A stretch of 64,000 bases of DNA from Hyphomicrobiales bacterium. Lineage in GTDB: Bacteria; Pseudomonadota; Alphaproteobacteria; Rhizobiales; Xanthobacteraceae. A model generated the notes under the pieces. It did not search any database and was not told the DNA's origin. It saw only the letters and a list, made by a program, of their open reading frames with translations. Location: contig JACESF010000002.1 in NCBI GenBank assembly GCA_013911975.1, forward strand, positions 94,822 to 158,821. Direction: 5' to 3'. The translations under genes and the position numbers were made by a program. Positions 1-10,183 of the stretch are shown here, in pieces; position 1 is the stretch's first letter, and every line of letters begins with the position of its first letter.

Positions 1-1
1 C

Positions 2-2377
2 GCCGAAGCGCACCCGTGTGGTTTCAAGTGGGTTACGGAGGCGAAAGCCACCCGTGGCGCGAAGCTCGTCGTCGTCGATCCGCGCTTCACGCGGTCCGCG
101 GCGGTGGCGGACTATTACGCGCCGATCCGCCAGGGAAGCGACATCGCCTTCCTGCTGGGCGTGATCAATTACTGCATCCAGAACAACAAGGTGCAGTGGG
201 AGTATGTGAAGGCGTTCACCAACGCCGCCTATCTGGTGAAGGACGGCTTTACCTATCAGGAGGGCCTGTTCACCGGCTATGACGAGCAGAAGCGCGACTA
301 CAATCGCTCGACCTGGGACTACCAGATCGGGGCGGACGGCTATGCCATGGTGGACGACACCTTGCAGAACCCCCGCTGCGTCTGGAACCTCCTGAAGGAG
401 CACGTCGCCCTCTACACGCCGGACATGGTCTCGCGCATCACCGGCACGCCCAAGGACAAGTTCCTGAAGGTGTGCGAGATGATCGCCGAGACGTCGTCGC
501 CCACCAAGACGATGACCTCCATGTACGCGCTCGGCTGGACCCAGCATTCCAAGGGGTCCCAGAACATCCGCTGCATGGCGATGCTCCAGCTCATCCTGGG
601 CAATATCGGCGTGCGCGGCGGCGGCATGAACGCGCTGCGCGGTCACTCCAACATCCAGGGGCTGACCGACATCGGGCTCATGTCCAACCTGATCCCCGGC
701 TACATGACCCTGCCGACGGAGAAGGAAGCCGACTTCACCACCTACATGTCGACCCGTGGCTTCAAGCCGCTGCGGCCGAACCAGATGAGCTACTGGCAGA
801 ACTACAAGAAGTTCTTCGTCAGTTTCCAGAAGGCCATGTGGGGTGCGGCGGCGACGCCGGAAAACAACTTCGCCTACGACTTCCTGCCCAAGCTCGACGT
901 GCCGGCCTACGACATCCTGCGCGCCTTCGAGCTGATGAACCAGGGCAAGATGAACGCCTATGTCTGCCAGGGCTTCAACCCGCTGCAGGCGTTCCCCAAC
1001 AAGGCGAAGCTGGCCTCCGCCCTATCCAAGCTGAAGCTCCTGGTGATCATGGATCCCCTGGAGACCGAGACGGCGCGGTTCTGGGAAAACCACGGCATCT
1101 ACAATGACGTGGACTCCGCCAAGATCCAGACCGAGGTGATCCAGCTCCCCACCACCTGCTTCGCGGAGGATGAGGGCGCGCTGGTGAATTCCGGCCGCTG
1201 GCTCCAGTGGCACTGGCCGGCGGGCTCGCCTCCGGGCGAGGCCAAGACCGACGTCTGGATCATGTCCCAGATCCATCTGCGGCTGAAGGATCTGTATCGC
1301 AAGGAAGGCGGCCCCTTCCCCGATGCGATCCTCAACCTCACCTGGAACTACAAGGACGCGCACGAGCCGACCGCGGCGGAACTCGCCAAGGAAATGAACG
1401 GCTATGTGCTGACCGACGTGGCGGACCCGAACGACCCCACGAAGAAGCTGCTGGAAGCCGGCAAGCAGGTGGCGACCTTCGGCGTCCTCAGGGACGACGG
1501 ATCCACCGCCTGCGGCAACTGGATCTATGGCGGGTCCTATACCGAGGCCGGGAACATGATGGCGCGGCGGGACAATTCCGATCCCGATGACACGGGCGCG
1601 TTCCTGAAATGGGCGTTCGCGTGGCCGGCCAACCGGCGCATCATCTACAACCGCGCCTCGGCGGACATCAACGGCAAGCCGTGGGACGAGACCCGCAAGC
1701 TCCTGTGGTGGGACGGCAGCAAATGGACCGGCTACGACGTGCCGGACATCGCGCCCACCGCCAAGCCGCAGGACGTGGGCCCCTTCATCATGAACCCGGA
1801 AGGCGTCTCGCGCCTGTTCGCCCGGGGCATGATGCGCGAAGGGCCGTTCCCGGTGCACTACGAGCCGTTCGAGAGCCCGGTCGCCAACGTGATCGCTCCC
1901 AAGATCCGGGGCAATCCCGTGGCCCGCGTCTTCAAGGACGACTTCGCCCAGTTCGCCGAGGTGGCGTCCAAGGAATTCCCCTATGCGGCGACCTCCTATC
2001 GCCTCACGGAGCACTTCCACTACTGGACGAAGAACAACCATGTGAACGCGGTGCTGCAGCCCGAGTTCTTCGTGGAGATTTCGGAGCAACTGGCCAAGGA
2101 GAAGGGCATTGCCAATGCCGGCTGGGTCAAGGTCTCGTCCAAGCGCGGCAACGTGCTGGCCAAGGCCTATGTGACCAAGCGCATCCGGCCGCTCACGGTG
2201 GACGGGAAGACGGTGCACATCGTCGGCATCCCGATCCATTGGGGCTTCGTGGGCGCCGCCCGCAAGGGCTTCCCCGCCAACGTGCTCACGCCCTTCGTGG
2301 GCGACGCCAACATCGAGACGCCGGAATACAAGGCGTTCTGCGTCAATATCGAGCCCACGACCGGGCCGGTGGCTTGA
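2..2377 (+). CDS. fdnG: Formate dehydrogenase-N/O major (alpha) subunit, 5'-truncated by window edge
   Basis: Frame 2 is open from the first bases (AEAHPCGFKWVTEAKATRGAKLVVVDPRFTRSAAVADYYAPIRQGSDIAFL...), matching the FdnG/FdoG molybdopterin subunit from just after the Sec region to the C-terminus (GIPIHWGFVGAARKGFPANVLTPFVGDAN). The expected Sec codon lies upstream of the window. Confidence 0.95.
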   Translation, partial: AEAHPCGFKWVTEAKATRGAKLVVVDPRFTRSAAVADYYAPIRQGSDIAFLLGVINYCIQNNKVQWEYVKAFTNAAYLVKDGFTYQEGLFTGYDEQKRDYNRSTWDYQIGADGYAMVDDTLQNPRCVWNLLKEHVALYTPDMVSRITGTPKDKFLKVCEMIAETSSPTKTMTSMYALGWTQHSKGSQNIRCMAMLQLILGNIGVRGGGMNALRGHSNIQGLTDIGLMSNLIPGYMTLPTEKEADFTTYMSTRGFKPLRPNQMSYWQNYKKFFVSFQKAMWGAAATPENNFAYDFLPKLDVPAYDILRAFELMNQGKMNAYVCQGFNPLQAFPNKAKLASALSKLKLLVIMDPLETETARFWENHGIYNDVDSAKIQTEVIQLPTTCFAEDEGALVNSGRWLQWHWPAGSPPGEAKTDVWIMSQIHLRLKDLYRKEGGPFPDAILNLTWNYKDAHEPTAAELAKEMNGYVLTDVADPNDPTKKLLEAGKQVATFGVLRDDGSTACGNWIYGGSYTEAGNMMARRDNSDPDDTGAFLKWAFAWPANRRIIYNRASADINGKPWDETRKLLWWDGSKWTGYDVPDIAPTAKPQDVGPFIMNPEGVSRLFARGMMREGPFPVHYEPFESPVANVIAPKIRGNPVARVFKDDFAQFAEVASKEFPYAATSYRLTEHFHYWTKNNHVNAVLQPEFFVEISEQLAKEKGIANAGWVKVSSKRGNVLAKAYVTKRIRPLTVDGKTVHIVGIPIHWGFVGAARKGFPANVLTPFVGDANIETPEYKAFCVNIEPTTGPVA

Positions 2378-2391
2378 GGAGGTAGAGCAAC

Positions 2392-3333
2392 ATGTTTCCT
2401 CCAGCCCCAAACCCTCCGATCACCCCTGTCCCCGAGCGCTTCGGGGACAAGGATCTGATCCGCAGGTCGGCGTCCACCATCACGCCGGCCTCCCCGCGCC
2501 AGACCGAAGTGGCCAAGCTCATCGACGTGTCGAAGTGCATCGGCTGCAAGGCCTGCCAGGCGGCGTGCCTCGAATGGAACAATCTCCATGAGGAGATCGG
2601 GACCTTCAACGGCACCTACACCAACCCGCCGGACCTGACGGCGGACACCCTCACGCTCATGCGCTTCACCGAATGGGTGAACCCGCAGACCGACAATCTG
2701 GAATGGCTGATCCGCAAGGACGGCTGCATGCATTGCGAGGACCCGGGCTGCCTGAAGGCCTGCCCGGCGCCCGGCGCCATCGTGCAATATTCCAACGGCA
2801 TCGTGGACTTCATCCATGATGCCTGCATCGGCTGCGGCTATTGCGTGAAGGGCTGCCCCTTCAACATCCCGCGCATCTCGAAGGTCGATAACAAGGCCTA
2901 CAAGTGCACCCTGTGTTCCGACCGCGTGGCCGTGGGCCAGTGGCCCGCCTGCGCCAAGGCGTGCCCCACCCAGGCCATCGCCTTCGGAACCAAGGACGAG
3001 ATGAAGAAGTGGGCGGACGGCCGCATCACGGATCTCAAGTCGCGCGGCTACCAGAATGCCGGGCTCTACGATCCGCCGGGCGTCGGCGGCACGCACGTCA
3101 TGTACGTGCTCCAGCATGCCGACCAGCCGGAAATCTATGCCGGCCTGCCGAAGAACCCCACCATCAGCCCCATCGTGGAGCTGTGGAAGGGCGCCACGAA
3201 GTATTTCGGCTTCGCGGTCATCGGCTTCGCGGCCGTGGCGGGCGTCTTCCACCACCTCGTCGCCGGACCCAACAAGGTCTCGCCCGAGGATGAGGAGAAC
3301 GCCGAGAAGCTGGCGGGAGGCGGTCAGCCATGA
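2392..3333 (+). CDS. fdnH: Formate dehydrogenase-N/O iron-sulfur (beta) subunit
   Basis: Four [4Fe-4S] Cys clusters ([50 protein letters not shown]...CAKACPT) and a C-terminal TM helix; follows the alpha subunit. Confidence 0.95.
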   Translation: MFPPAPNPPITPVPERFGDKDLIRRSASTITPASPRQTEVAKLIDVSKCIGCKACQAACLEWNNLHEEIGTFNGTYTNPPDLTADTLTLMRFTEWVNPQTDNLEWLIRKDGCMHCEDPGCLKACPAPGAIVQYSNGIVDFIHDACIGCGYCVKGCPFNIPRISKVDNKAYKCTLCSDRVAVGQWPACAKACPTQAIAFGTKDEMKKWADGRITDLKSRGYQNAGLYDPPGVGGTHVMYVLQHADQPEIYAGLPKNPTISPIVELWKGATKYFGFAVIGFAAVAGVFHHLVAGPNKVSPEDEENAEKLAGGGQP

Positions 3334-4022
3334 GCAGCAAGCCCGATGATGTCGAAACCGGCGACGGCGTGCACAAGGGGCACCCCGTCATCGTGGACCG
3401 CTACACGCTGGCGGCCCGTATCAACCATTGGGTGACGGCCATCAGCCTGATCCTGCTGGCGCTGTCGGGCATGGCGCTGTTCAGCCCCAAGCTGTTCTTC
3501 CTGACCGCCCTGTTCGGGGGCGGCCAGGCCACCCGCGCCATCCATCCGTGGATCGGCGTGGTGCTGTTCTTCTCGTTCCTCGGTCTCTTCCTGCGCTTCT
3601 GGAAGGCGAACCTCTGGAAGAGCGAGGACGGCACCTGGCTGCGCCGCATCCGCGACGTGATCGCCGGGCACGAGGAACGGTTGCCGGAACTGGGCAAGTA
3701 CAATGCCGGCCAGAAGTTCGTCTTCTGGGGCATGTCCTTCCTCATCCTGGTGCTGATCACCAGCGGCTTCGTCGTGTGGGACCAGTATTTCTACCAGTTC
3801 ACCAGCATCCCGCAGAAGCGGGTGGCGATCCTCGTGCATGCGCTGGCGGCCATCGCCATCATCTGCGTCTGGATCATCCACGTCTATGCGGCGATCTGGG
3901 TGCGGGGCACCATCTCGGCCATGACCCGTGGACAGGTCACGGGCGGCTGGGCCTGGCGCCACCACCGCAAGTGGCTGCGCGAACTGGTGGGCCGGCGGCC
4001 CGGCGGCACCCCCGCCGAATGA
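3330..4022 (+). CDS. fdnI: Formate dehydrogenase cytochrome b556 (gamma) subunit
   Basis: Multi-TM b-type cytochrome with [18 protein letters not shown]...; ATGA overlap with fdnH. Confidence 0.93.
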   Translation: MSSKPDDVETGDGVHKGHPVIVDRYTLAARINHWVTAISLILLALSGMALFSPKLFFLTALFGGGQATRAIHPWIGVVLFFSFLGLFLRFWKANLWKSEDGTWLRRIRDVIAGHEERLPELGKYNAGQKFVFWGMSFLILVLITSGFVVWDQYFYQFTSIPQKRVAILVHALAAIAIICVWIIHVYAAIWVRGTISAMTRGQVTGGWAWRHHRKWLRELVGRRPGGTPAE

Positions 4023-4086
4023 TGCAGGGCCGTTCGTTCGCCCCATGATCGCGGGCCGAGGCGGCTCGCCCGCCCAATGACCCCGG

Positions 4087-4111
4087 ACCGAGGCGGCTCG
4101 CCCGCCTCGGT
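4087..4111. other. 10-bp perfect hairpin (ACCGAGGCGG-CTCGC-CCGCCTCGGT) between fdnI and fdhE; part duplicated just upstream
   Basis: Direct inspection; a 19-nt direct copy ccgaggcggctcgcccgcc occurs at 4056-4074 and 4088-4106. No clear T-tract follows. Confidence 0.6.
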
Positions 4112-4245
4112 TCCCTCCCCACCGCCACGGGCCGGAGGCCCGCCGCACCTTGCGGCGCGCGAAGGGCGGCCTGTGCTAGACTGCGCCCGATGGGTCCATC
4201 AGCGGCCTGCGGCGCCACGTGACCCGTAGGGTTCGTGAGGATGCG

Positions 4246-5163
4246 ATGTCGAACTTCTCCAGCGTACAGCCCGATCCCTCCATGATCGGCGGCATTGCCC
4301 AGCCGCCCTATGCCCACCTGCCCGAGCCCGCCGCGCTGTTCGCGGGCCGCGCGCGGCGCCTCGCCGCCCTGGCGGAGGGCAGCGACATGAAACCCTACCT
4401 CCTGTTCCTCGCCGCGCTCGCGCAGGCCCAGCACGACATTCTCCCCGGCCTGCCGCCGGTGGAGCCCCCGGATGAAGACACGCTGGCGCGCGCCGCCGAA
4501 TTCGCCATGCCGCCCTTGGACCGGGGCCGCTTCACCCTGGACGCCGCCTTCGACGCGACGCTGGACCGGATGGTGGAGGCGTCGGGCGCCATCGCGAAGC
4601 CCGACCTCGCCGCCGCCGCCCTGGACCGGGTGCGCGCCGCCGGGCCGGCCGCGCGCGATGCGATGGTGCGCAACGTGCTGGCGGATTCGCTCCCCATGGA
4701 GAGCCTCGCGGAGCATCTCTACGTCACCGCCGCGCTCCAGGTGCATTTCGCCCGCCTCGCGGCCGCGCTGGACGCCAAGCGGCTGACGCGCATCGCCGAA
4801 GGCGCGTGCCCCTGCTGCGGCGGGCCGCCCATGTCGAGCCTGGTGGTGGACTGGCCCAGTGCCCCCGGCGCGCGCTATTGCGCCTGCGCCCTGTGCGGCA
4901 CCCTGTGGAACCATGTGCGCGTGCGCTGCGTCGCCTGCGGCTCCACCAAGGGCATCGGCCTCCAGGAGATCGAAGGCGGCAACGGCGCCGTGAAGGCCGA
5001 GACCTGCGACGAATGCCGCAGCTACGTAAAGGTGCTCTACGAGGCGAAGGACGCGGGCGTCGATCCCTTCGCCGACGACGTGGCGTCCCTCGGCCTCGAC
5101 CTGCTCATGCGCGACGGGCCCTACAAGCGCGCCGCCTTCAATCCCTTCCTGCTGGGCTTCTAG
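4246..5163 (+). CDS. fdhE: Formate dehydrogenase accessory protein FdhE
   Basis: CPCCGGPP / CACALCGTLWNHVRVRCVACGST / CDECRSYVKV zinc/iron-binding Cys pairs typical of FdhE; synteny between fdnI and selA. ATG at 4246 preferred over the GTG at 4219. Confidence 0.93.
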   Translation: MSNFSSVQPDPSMIGGIAQPPYAHLPEPAALFAGRARRLAALAEGSDMKPYLLFLAALAQAQHDILPGLPPVEPPDEDTLARAAEFAMPPLDRGRFTLDAAFDATLDRMVEASGAIAKPDLAAAALDRVRAAGPAARDAMVRNVLADSLPMESLAEHLYVTAALQVHFARLAAALDAKRLTRIAEGACPCCGGPPMSSLVVDWPSAPGARYCACALCGTLWNHVRVRCVACGSTKGIGLQEIEGGNGAVKAETCDECRSYVKVLYEAKDAGVDPFADDVASLGLDLLMRDGPYKRAAFNPFLLGF

Positions 5164-5166
5164 GCC

Positions 5167-6606
5167 ATGACCGCGCCCACGGCCGCCCCCCTCCCCCAGC
5201 CCGACCTTGAGGCCGCCGCGCGGCTGCGCGCCCTGCCTCCGGTGGACGCGGTGCTGGCCGCCGCCGCGCCGCTGGCGGAGCCCCACGGCCGCGCCGCCCT
5301 CACCCGCGCGGTGCGCGCCGCTTTGGAGGCGGCGCGGGACGCCATCCGCGCCGGGCGCCCCGTACGGGCCACCCCCGCCGACATCGCGGCGGAGGCGAAA
5401 GCGCTGCTGGAGGCGCAGGCGCGCCCCTCGCTCCGGCCGGTCTTCAACCTCACCGGCACCGTGCTCCACACCAATCTCGGCCGCGCCCTTCTGGCGGAAG
5501 AGGCCGTGGAGGCAGCGGTAGCCGCCATGCGGCAGGCGGTGACGCTGGAATATGACCCCGCCGCCGGGCGCCGGGGCGAGCGCGACGACCATGTGCGCGC
5601 CCTTCTGTGCGACCTCACGGGGGCGGAAGACGCCACCGTGATGAACAACAATGCCGCCGCCGTGCTGCTGGTGCTGAACACCCTGGCGGCGGGGCGAGAT
5701 TCTATCGTCTCGCGCGGCGAGCTGATCGAGATCGGCGGCGCCTTCCGCATGCCCGACATCATGGCCCGCGCGGGCACCCGTCTCGTGGAGGTGGGCACCA
5801 CCAACCGCACCCATCCCCGCGACTATGAGGGCGCCGTCGGCCCCGAGACCGGCCTGCTGGTGAAGGTCCACACATCCAATTACCGCATCGAGGGCTTCAC
5901 AACAGAGGTGTCCCCCGCCGCCCTGGCGAGCATCGCGCGCGCGAAAGGCGTGCCGCTGTTCCATGACCTCGGCTCCGGCACCCTGTGCGACCTCGCCCGC
6001 TACGGCCTCGTGCACGAGCCCACGGTGCGCGAATGCGTGGCGGACGGGGCGGATGTGGTGACCTTCTCCGGCGACAAGCTGCTGGGCGGCCCGCAGACCG
6101 GCTTCATCGTCGGGCGGCGCGACCTGATCGCCGCCATCAACAAGAACCCCATGAAGCGCGCGCTGCGCGTGGACAAGATCCGGCTTGCCGCGCTGGAGGC
6201 GACCCTCAAGCTCTACGCGGACCCGGACCGGCTGGCGCAGCGCCTGCCCACCCTGCGGCTGCTGGCGCGCAAGGCGGGGGAGATGGAAGCGCTCTCCGCG
6301 CGGCTCGTGCCGCAGGTGCGCGCGCTGCTCGGCCCCCACGTCGCCGTGTCCGCCTGCCCCTGCCGCAGCCAGATCGGCTCCGGCGCGCTGCCCACGGAAA
6401 CCCTGGACAGCTACGCCCTGCGCCTGCGGCCGGACGGCGGCGGCGGCGCGCTGGATGCCCTGGCGGCGGCGCTGCGCGCTCTGCCCGTGCCCGTCATCGG
6501 GCGGCTGGAGGACGGGGCGCTGCTGCTGGACCTGCGGTGCCTGGAGGATGAGCCCGCCTTCCTGGCGGCGCTCCGCGCCGTGGAGCTGCCCCGTGGGCTG
6601 GCTTGA
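5167..6606 (+). CDS. selA: L-seryl-tRNA(Sec) selenium transferase
   Basis: [69 protein letters not shown]-enzyme motifs. Confidence 0.96.
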   Translation: MTAPTAAPLPQPDLEAAARLRALPPVDAVLAAAAPLAEPHGRAALTRAVRAALEAARDAIRAGRPVRATPADIAAEAKALLEAQARPSLRPVFNLTGTVLHTNLGRALLAEEAVEAAVAAMRQAVTLEYDPAAGRRGERDDHVRALLCDLTGAEDATVMNNNAAAVLLVLNTLAAGRDSIVSRGELIEIGGAFRMPDIMARAGTRLVEVGTTNRTHPRDYEGAVGPETGLLVKVHTSNYRIEGFTTEVSPAALASIARAKGVPLFHDLGSGTLCDLARYGLVHEPTVRECVADGADVVTFSGDKLLGGPQTGFIVGRRDLIAAINKNPMKRALRVDKIRLAALEATLKLYADPDRLAQRLPTLRLLARKAGEMEALSARLVPQVRALLGPHVAVSACPCRSQIGSGALPTETLDSYALRLRPDGGGGALDALAAALRALPVPVIGRLEDGALLLDLRCLEDEPAFLAALRAVELPRGLA

Positions 6607-7393
6607 CCGTCTGCGCCGTCCGGCGGCGCCCGAAGCGGAAAGCGAGCCCGAGGCCCAGATGGAGCGCGCCCTCGCGGCGGCGCGCGCGGGCGACTATGCA
6701 ATGGCCCTCGACATCTGGGAGCGGCTCGGCCGCGCCGGCCACGCCCGCGCCCAGAACAATATCGGTGCCTGCTTCGCCGAGGGAATCGGCGGGCTGGAGC
6801 GTGACCCCGCCCTTGCCGAAAAGTGGCTCTCCCTGTCCGCCGATGCGGGCGACCCGGTGGGGCAGCGCAATCTCGCGGCGCTCTATTTCAAGGGCGAAGG
6901 CGTCGCCCAGGATTATGCCCGCGCCGCAGAGCTTTACCGCGCCGCCGCCGAGCAAGGCGACGGCCCGGCGCAGGACATGCTGAGCTGGATGCTCCTGGAA
7001 GGCGAAGTGGTGGCGCTGGATGTCGCCGGGGCGCGGCGCTGGGCGCAGGCGGCGGCGGACCAGGGCATCGCCTCCTCCATGACCCGGCTCGGCATGCTCC
7101 ATCACAACGCGCTGGGCGTTCCGCGCGATGCCGCCGAGGCGGCGCGCTGGTGGCGCCTCGGCGCCGCGCGGGGCGATGCGGACGGGCAGGCCATGCTGGG
7201 CGCCGCCCACCATCTGGGCGCGGGCGTGCCGCGCGATCCCGAGGCCGCCTATGAATGGCTGCTGCGCGGCCATGAGGGCGGCAGCGGCCTCGCCGCGCCG
7301 TTCCTGGACGTGGTGCGCGCCGCCCTCTCGTCGGAAGCCCGCGCCGAGGCCGAGCGCCGCGCGCGCCTGCCCCTGACGGAGGCCGCGCCGTGA
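6593..7393 (+). CDS. Sel1-like (SLR/TPR) repeat protein encoded between selA and selB
   Basis: Tandem Sel1 repeats ([70 protein letters not shown]...). Probable GTG start at 6593 overlapping the selA stop; 3' end overlaps the selB start. Confidence 0.85.
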   Translation: MGWLDRLRRPAAPEAESEPEAQMERALAAARAGDYAMALDIWERLGRAGHARAQNNIGACFAEGIGGLERDPALAEKWLSLSADAGDPVGQRNLAALYFKGEGVAQDYARAAELYRAAAEQGDGPAQDMLSWMLLEGEVVALDVAGARRWAQAAADQGIASSMTRLGMLHHNALGVPRDAAEAARWWRLGAARGDADGQAMLGAAHHLGAGVPRDPEAAYEWLLRGHEGGSGLAAPFLDVVRAALSSEARAEAERRARLPLTEAAP

Positions 7394-9558
7394 TCATCGG
7401 CACGGCGGGCCATATCGACCACGGGAAGACATCCCTGGTGCGCGCCCTCACCGGCGTGGATACGGACCGGCTGAAGGAGGAGAAGGCCCGGGGCATCTCC
7501 ATCGACCTCGGCTTCGCCTACATGCCGGTGGAGGGGGGAGAAACCCTCGGCTTCATCGACGTGCCGGGCCACGAGAAGTTCGTCCACACCATGTTGGCGG
7601 GCGCGGGCGGCATCGACTTCGCCCTGCTGGTGGTGGCGGCGGACGACGGAATGATGCCGCAGACCCGCGAGCACCTCGCCATCCTCGACCTGCTCGGCCT
7701 CACGCGCGGCGTGGTGGCGCTCACCAAGGCGGACCTCGCCGACGCGGCAAGGCTCGCGGCGGTCACGGCCGAGATCGCCGCCGCGCTCACCGGGACGAGC
7801 CTGGAAGGGGCGGACATCCTCCCCGTGTCCAGCACGGCCGGACAGGGCGTCGATGCCCTGCGCGCGCGCCTCGTCGCGGAAGCGGCGGCGCCCCGGAGCC
7901 GCCCGGAGGACGGGCGCTTCCGCCTCGCGGTGGACCGCTCCTTCACCCTCGCGGGCGCCGGAACGGTGGTGACCGGCACGGTCCTGTCCGGCGTCGTCCA
8001 TGCGGGCGACCGGGTGCAGGTCAGCCCCACCGGCCTTGAGGCCCGCGTGCGCTCCATCCGCGCCCAGGACCGTCCCTCCGACACGGGCCGGGCGGGAGAC
8101 CGCTGCGGCCTCAACCTCGCCGGTCCCGCCATCGCCAAGGACGCGGTGGCGCGCGGCGACGTGGTGCTCGACCCCGGCCTGCATGCCCCCACCGACCGGA
8201 TCGACGCGACGCTGCGCGTTCTGCCCGGAGAGAAGAAGCCCATCGCCCAATGGCTGCCGGTGCGCCTGCACACCGCCTCCCGCGAAGTGGGTGCGCGGCT
8301 GGTGCTGCTGGGCGAGCCCATCGCGCCCGGCGAGAGCGGCCTCGTGCAGTTGGTCATGGAGGCGCCCGTGGCGGTCGCCTCCGGCGACCGCTTCGTGGTG
8401 CGCGACACCTCCGCCCAGCGCACCATCGGCGGCGGACGCCTTCTGGACCTGCGGGCGCCCGCGCGGCGGCGGCGCACGCTGGAACGGCTGGCGCAGCTCG
8501 CCGCCCATGCCCGGTCCGCGCCCGCCGAAGCGGTGGCGGCGCTGCTGGACATCGCGCCCTTCGTGCTGGACCTCGCCGCCTTCTGCCGCGACCGGGCGTT
8601 GCCGGAACAGGCGGTCGCCGGCATCCAGGCGGAACTGGACCTCGTGAGCCTTCCGGCGGGCGGCACCGCCCATGTGATGGCGCGCGCCCTCTGGACCGAC
8701 TTCCGCGCCGCATTGCTGGAGCGGCTCGACACGTTCCACGCCGACAATCCCGACCTGCCGGGCATGGGCAGCGAGCGCATGCGGCTTCAGCTTCAGCCGC
8801 GCCTGCCGGGCCCTGTCTTCGCCGCCGCCCTGGAGCATCTGGCCCGGGAGGGGCTTATCTCCCGCCAGGGCGCCTGGGTGCGCCGGGCCGGTTTCGAGGT
8901 GCGCCTGACCCCGCGCGACGAGGCCCTGTGGGCGCGCACCTTGCCCCTCATCAGCGGCACGGAACGGTTCCGCCCGCCCCGGGTGCGCGACATCGCGGGC
9001 CTGCTGGAGGAACCGGAGGCGGACATCCGGCGCATGATGAAGCTGCTGGGCCGCATGGGGCGGGTGGACGAGGTGGCCCACGACCACTTCTTCCTGCGCG
9101 CCACCGTTGCGGAAATGGTGGCCATCCTCGTGCGGCTCGATGCCGAGCATGCCGCCGCCTTCACCGCGGCCCAGTTCCGCGACCAGGTGGAGAACGGCCG
9201 CAAGGTGGCCATCCAGATCCTGGAATTCTTCGACCGCCACGGCGTCACCTTGCGCCGGGGCGATCTTCGCCGCACCAATCCGCACCGGCTGGACCTCTTC
9301 CGCCCGGTATCGGATGATGCGCCGGCGCAAGAGTCGGTTGTGTCCGATGCCGGGTCGGATGCCTCCGACGCGGGCGCCGGGCAGGATGGAAGAGAAGCGT
9401 CCCTGGTGGGGCGTCCGGACTTCAAATCCGGGAGGGGCCGCGAGCCGGTCCTTGGTGGGTTCGACTCCCACTCTCTTCCGCCACGCCCCCCAAACGGCCC
9501 TGCCCCGCGCCCGGCGCCTCCGGCCGGCCCGGGACACCGGAAAGGCGGAACGCAATGA
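7390..9558 (+). CDS. selB: Selenocysteine-specific elongation factor SelB (open frame runs through selC)
   Basis: [33 protein letters not shown] GTPase motifs and C-terminal winged-helix domains ending near [30 protein letters not shown]. No stop codon until 9558. Confidence 0.95.
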   Translation: MIIGTAGHIDHGKTSLVRALTGVDTDRLKEEKARGISIDLGFAYMPVEGGETLGFIDVPGHEKFVHTMLAGAGGIDFALLVVAADDGMMPQTREHLAILDLLGLTRGVVALTKADLADAARLAAVTAEIAAALTGTSLEGADILPVSSTAGQGVDALRARLVAEAAAPRSRPEDGRFRLAVDRSFTLAGAGTVVTGTVLSGVVHAGDRVQVSPTGLEARVRSIRAQDRPSDTGRAGDRCGLNLAGPAIAKDAVARGDVVLDPGLHAPTDRIDATLRVLPGEKKPIAQWLPVRLHTASREVGARLVLLGEPIAPGESGLVQLVMEAPVAVASGDRFVVRDTSAQRTIGGGRLLDLRAPARRRRTLERLAQLAAHARSAPAEAVAALLDIAPFVLDLAAFCRDRALPEQAVAGIQAELDLVSLPAGGTAHVMARALWTDFRAALLERLDTFHADNPDLPGMGSERMRLQLQPRLPGPVFAAALEHLAREGLISRQGAWVRRAGFEVRLTPRDEALWARTLPLISGTERFRPPRVRDIAGLLEEPEADIRRMMKLLGRMGRVDEVAHDHFFLRATVAEMVAILVRLDAEHAAAFTAAQFRDQVENGRKVAIQILEFFDRHGVTLRRGDLRRTNPHRLDLFRPVSDDAPAQESVVSDAGSDASDAGAGQDGREASLVGRPDFKSGRGREPVLGGFDSHSLPPRPPNGPAPRPAPPAGPGHRKGGTQ
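9388..9483 (+). tRNA. selC: tRNA-Sec (anticodon TCA), CCA encoded
   Basis: 8-bp acceptor stem GGAAGAGA/TCTCTTCC, 6-bp D stem CGTCCC-TGGT-GGGGCG, anticodon arm CCGGA-CTTCAAA-TCCGG (TCA at 9422-9424), long variable arm GGGCCG...CGGTCC, T arm GTGGG-TTCGACT-CCCAC, discriminator G + CCA. Confidence 0.97.
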
Positions 9559-9631
9559 GATTCTCTCCGAGATTCTCGCCGAGGCTCCTTCCCTGCCCCT
9601 TCGGCCCACGCGCCGGGCACGGAGCGCGCTC

Positions 9632-10183
9632 ATGACACGCGCCGGCGGCCTTTCGGCCTATTTCTCGGCGCTGGAGCAGGCGGCGGCAACCGCCGCCAAC
9701 GCCGAGCACGCCTTCAAGGTGGAAGCCCAGATTCGCGGGCAGGCGCTCGCCGCTGCCCGCGCGGAAGCCTTCCGGCGCATGAACTTCCTCAAGGGCCTCG
9801 CGGGCAGCCTCGGCGCGGCGGCGGCCGAGCAGGACGCCGTGCGGGCCGCACGGGCCTATCTGTGCAACCGGCTGGGCTGGGAGGAGATGACGGCGGCCCG
9901 GACCGACGTGCTGGAGCATTTCGGCGACGTGGCCCGCGCCGTCCACGGCGCCATCGCCGGACCGCCGCCGGAGGGCGCCCCAGAGGGCAGTCAGCCTGCC
10001 GCGCCAAAAGACACCCTCGCGCAAGCATCCGGCGTGCAAGACATGCCCATGCAAGACATGCTCATGCAAGACCCATCGGCCGCGATGGCCGCATTCGAGG
10101 CATGGTATTCCGCCACCCGGGAGACGCCCTTCTGGCATCTCTTCGAGCACTACATGCCGGAGACTCCCCTTGTCGACTTCTAG
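9632..10183 (+). CDS. Uncharacterised protein downstream of selC (183 aa, mostly helical)
   Basis: ORF MTRAGGLSAYFSALEQAAATAANAEHAFKVEAQIRG...; next ORF starts inside its 3' end. No family recognised. Confidence 0.65.
   Translation: MTRAGGLSAYFSALEQAAATAANAEHAFKVEAQIRGQALAAARAEAFRRMNFLKGLAGSLGAAAAEQDAVRAARAYLCNRLGWEEMTAARTDVLEHFGDVARAVHGAIAGPPPEGAPEGSQPAAPKDTLAQASGVQDMPMQDMLMQDPSAAMAAFEAWYSATRETPFWHLFEHYMPETPLVDF
10034..10074 (+). repeat. 15-bp tandem repeat (about 2.7 copies of RTGCAAGACATGCYC)
   Basis: gtgcaagacatgccc / atgcaagacatgctc / atgcaagaccc; encodes VQDMPMQDMLMQD. Confidence 0.85.

Noticed and set aside
1-120. Sec codon/SECIS element of fdnG
   Set aside because: Expected about 40 codons upstream of the window start; not contained in this sequence.
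3937-6339. 800-aa minus-strand ORF antisense to fdhE/selA
   Set aside because: Low-complexity His/Arg/Gly-rich translation typical of antisense frames in GC-rich codon-biased DNA; the opposite strand encodes clear FdhE and SelA.
9107-9631. N-terminal extension of the post-selC ORF (start at 9107)
   Set aside because: This part is out-of-frame reading of selB and selC; the ATG at 9632 is the more plausible start.
7249-9633. 794-aa minus-strand ORF antisense to selB
   Set aside because: Antisense artefact of GC3 bias; SelB on + strand is unambiguous.
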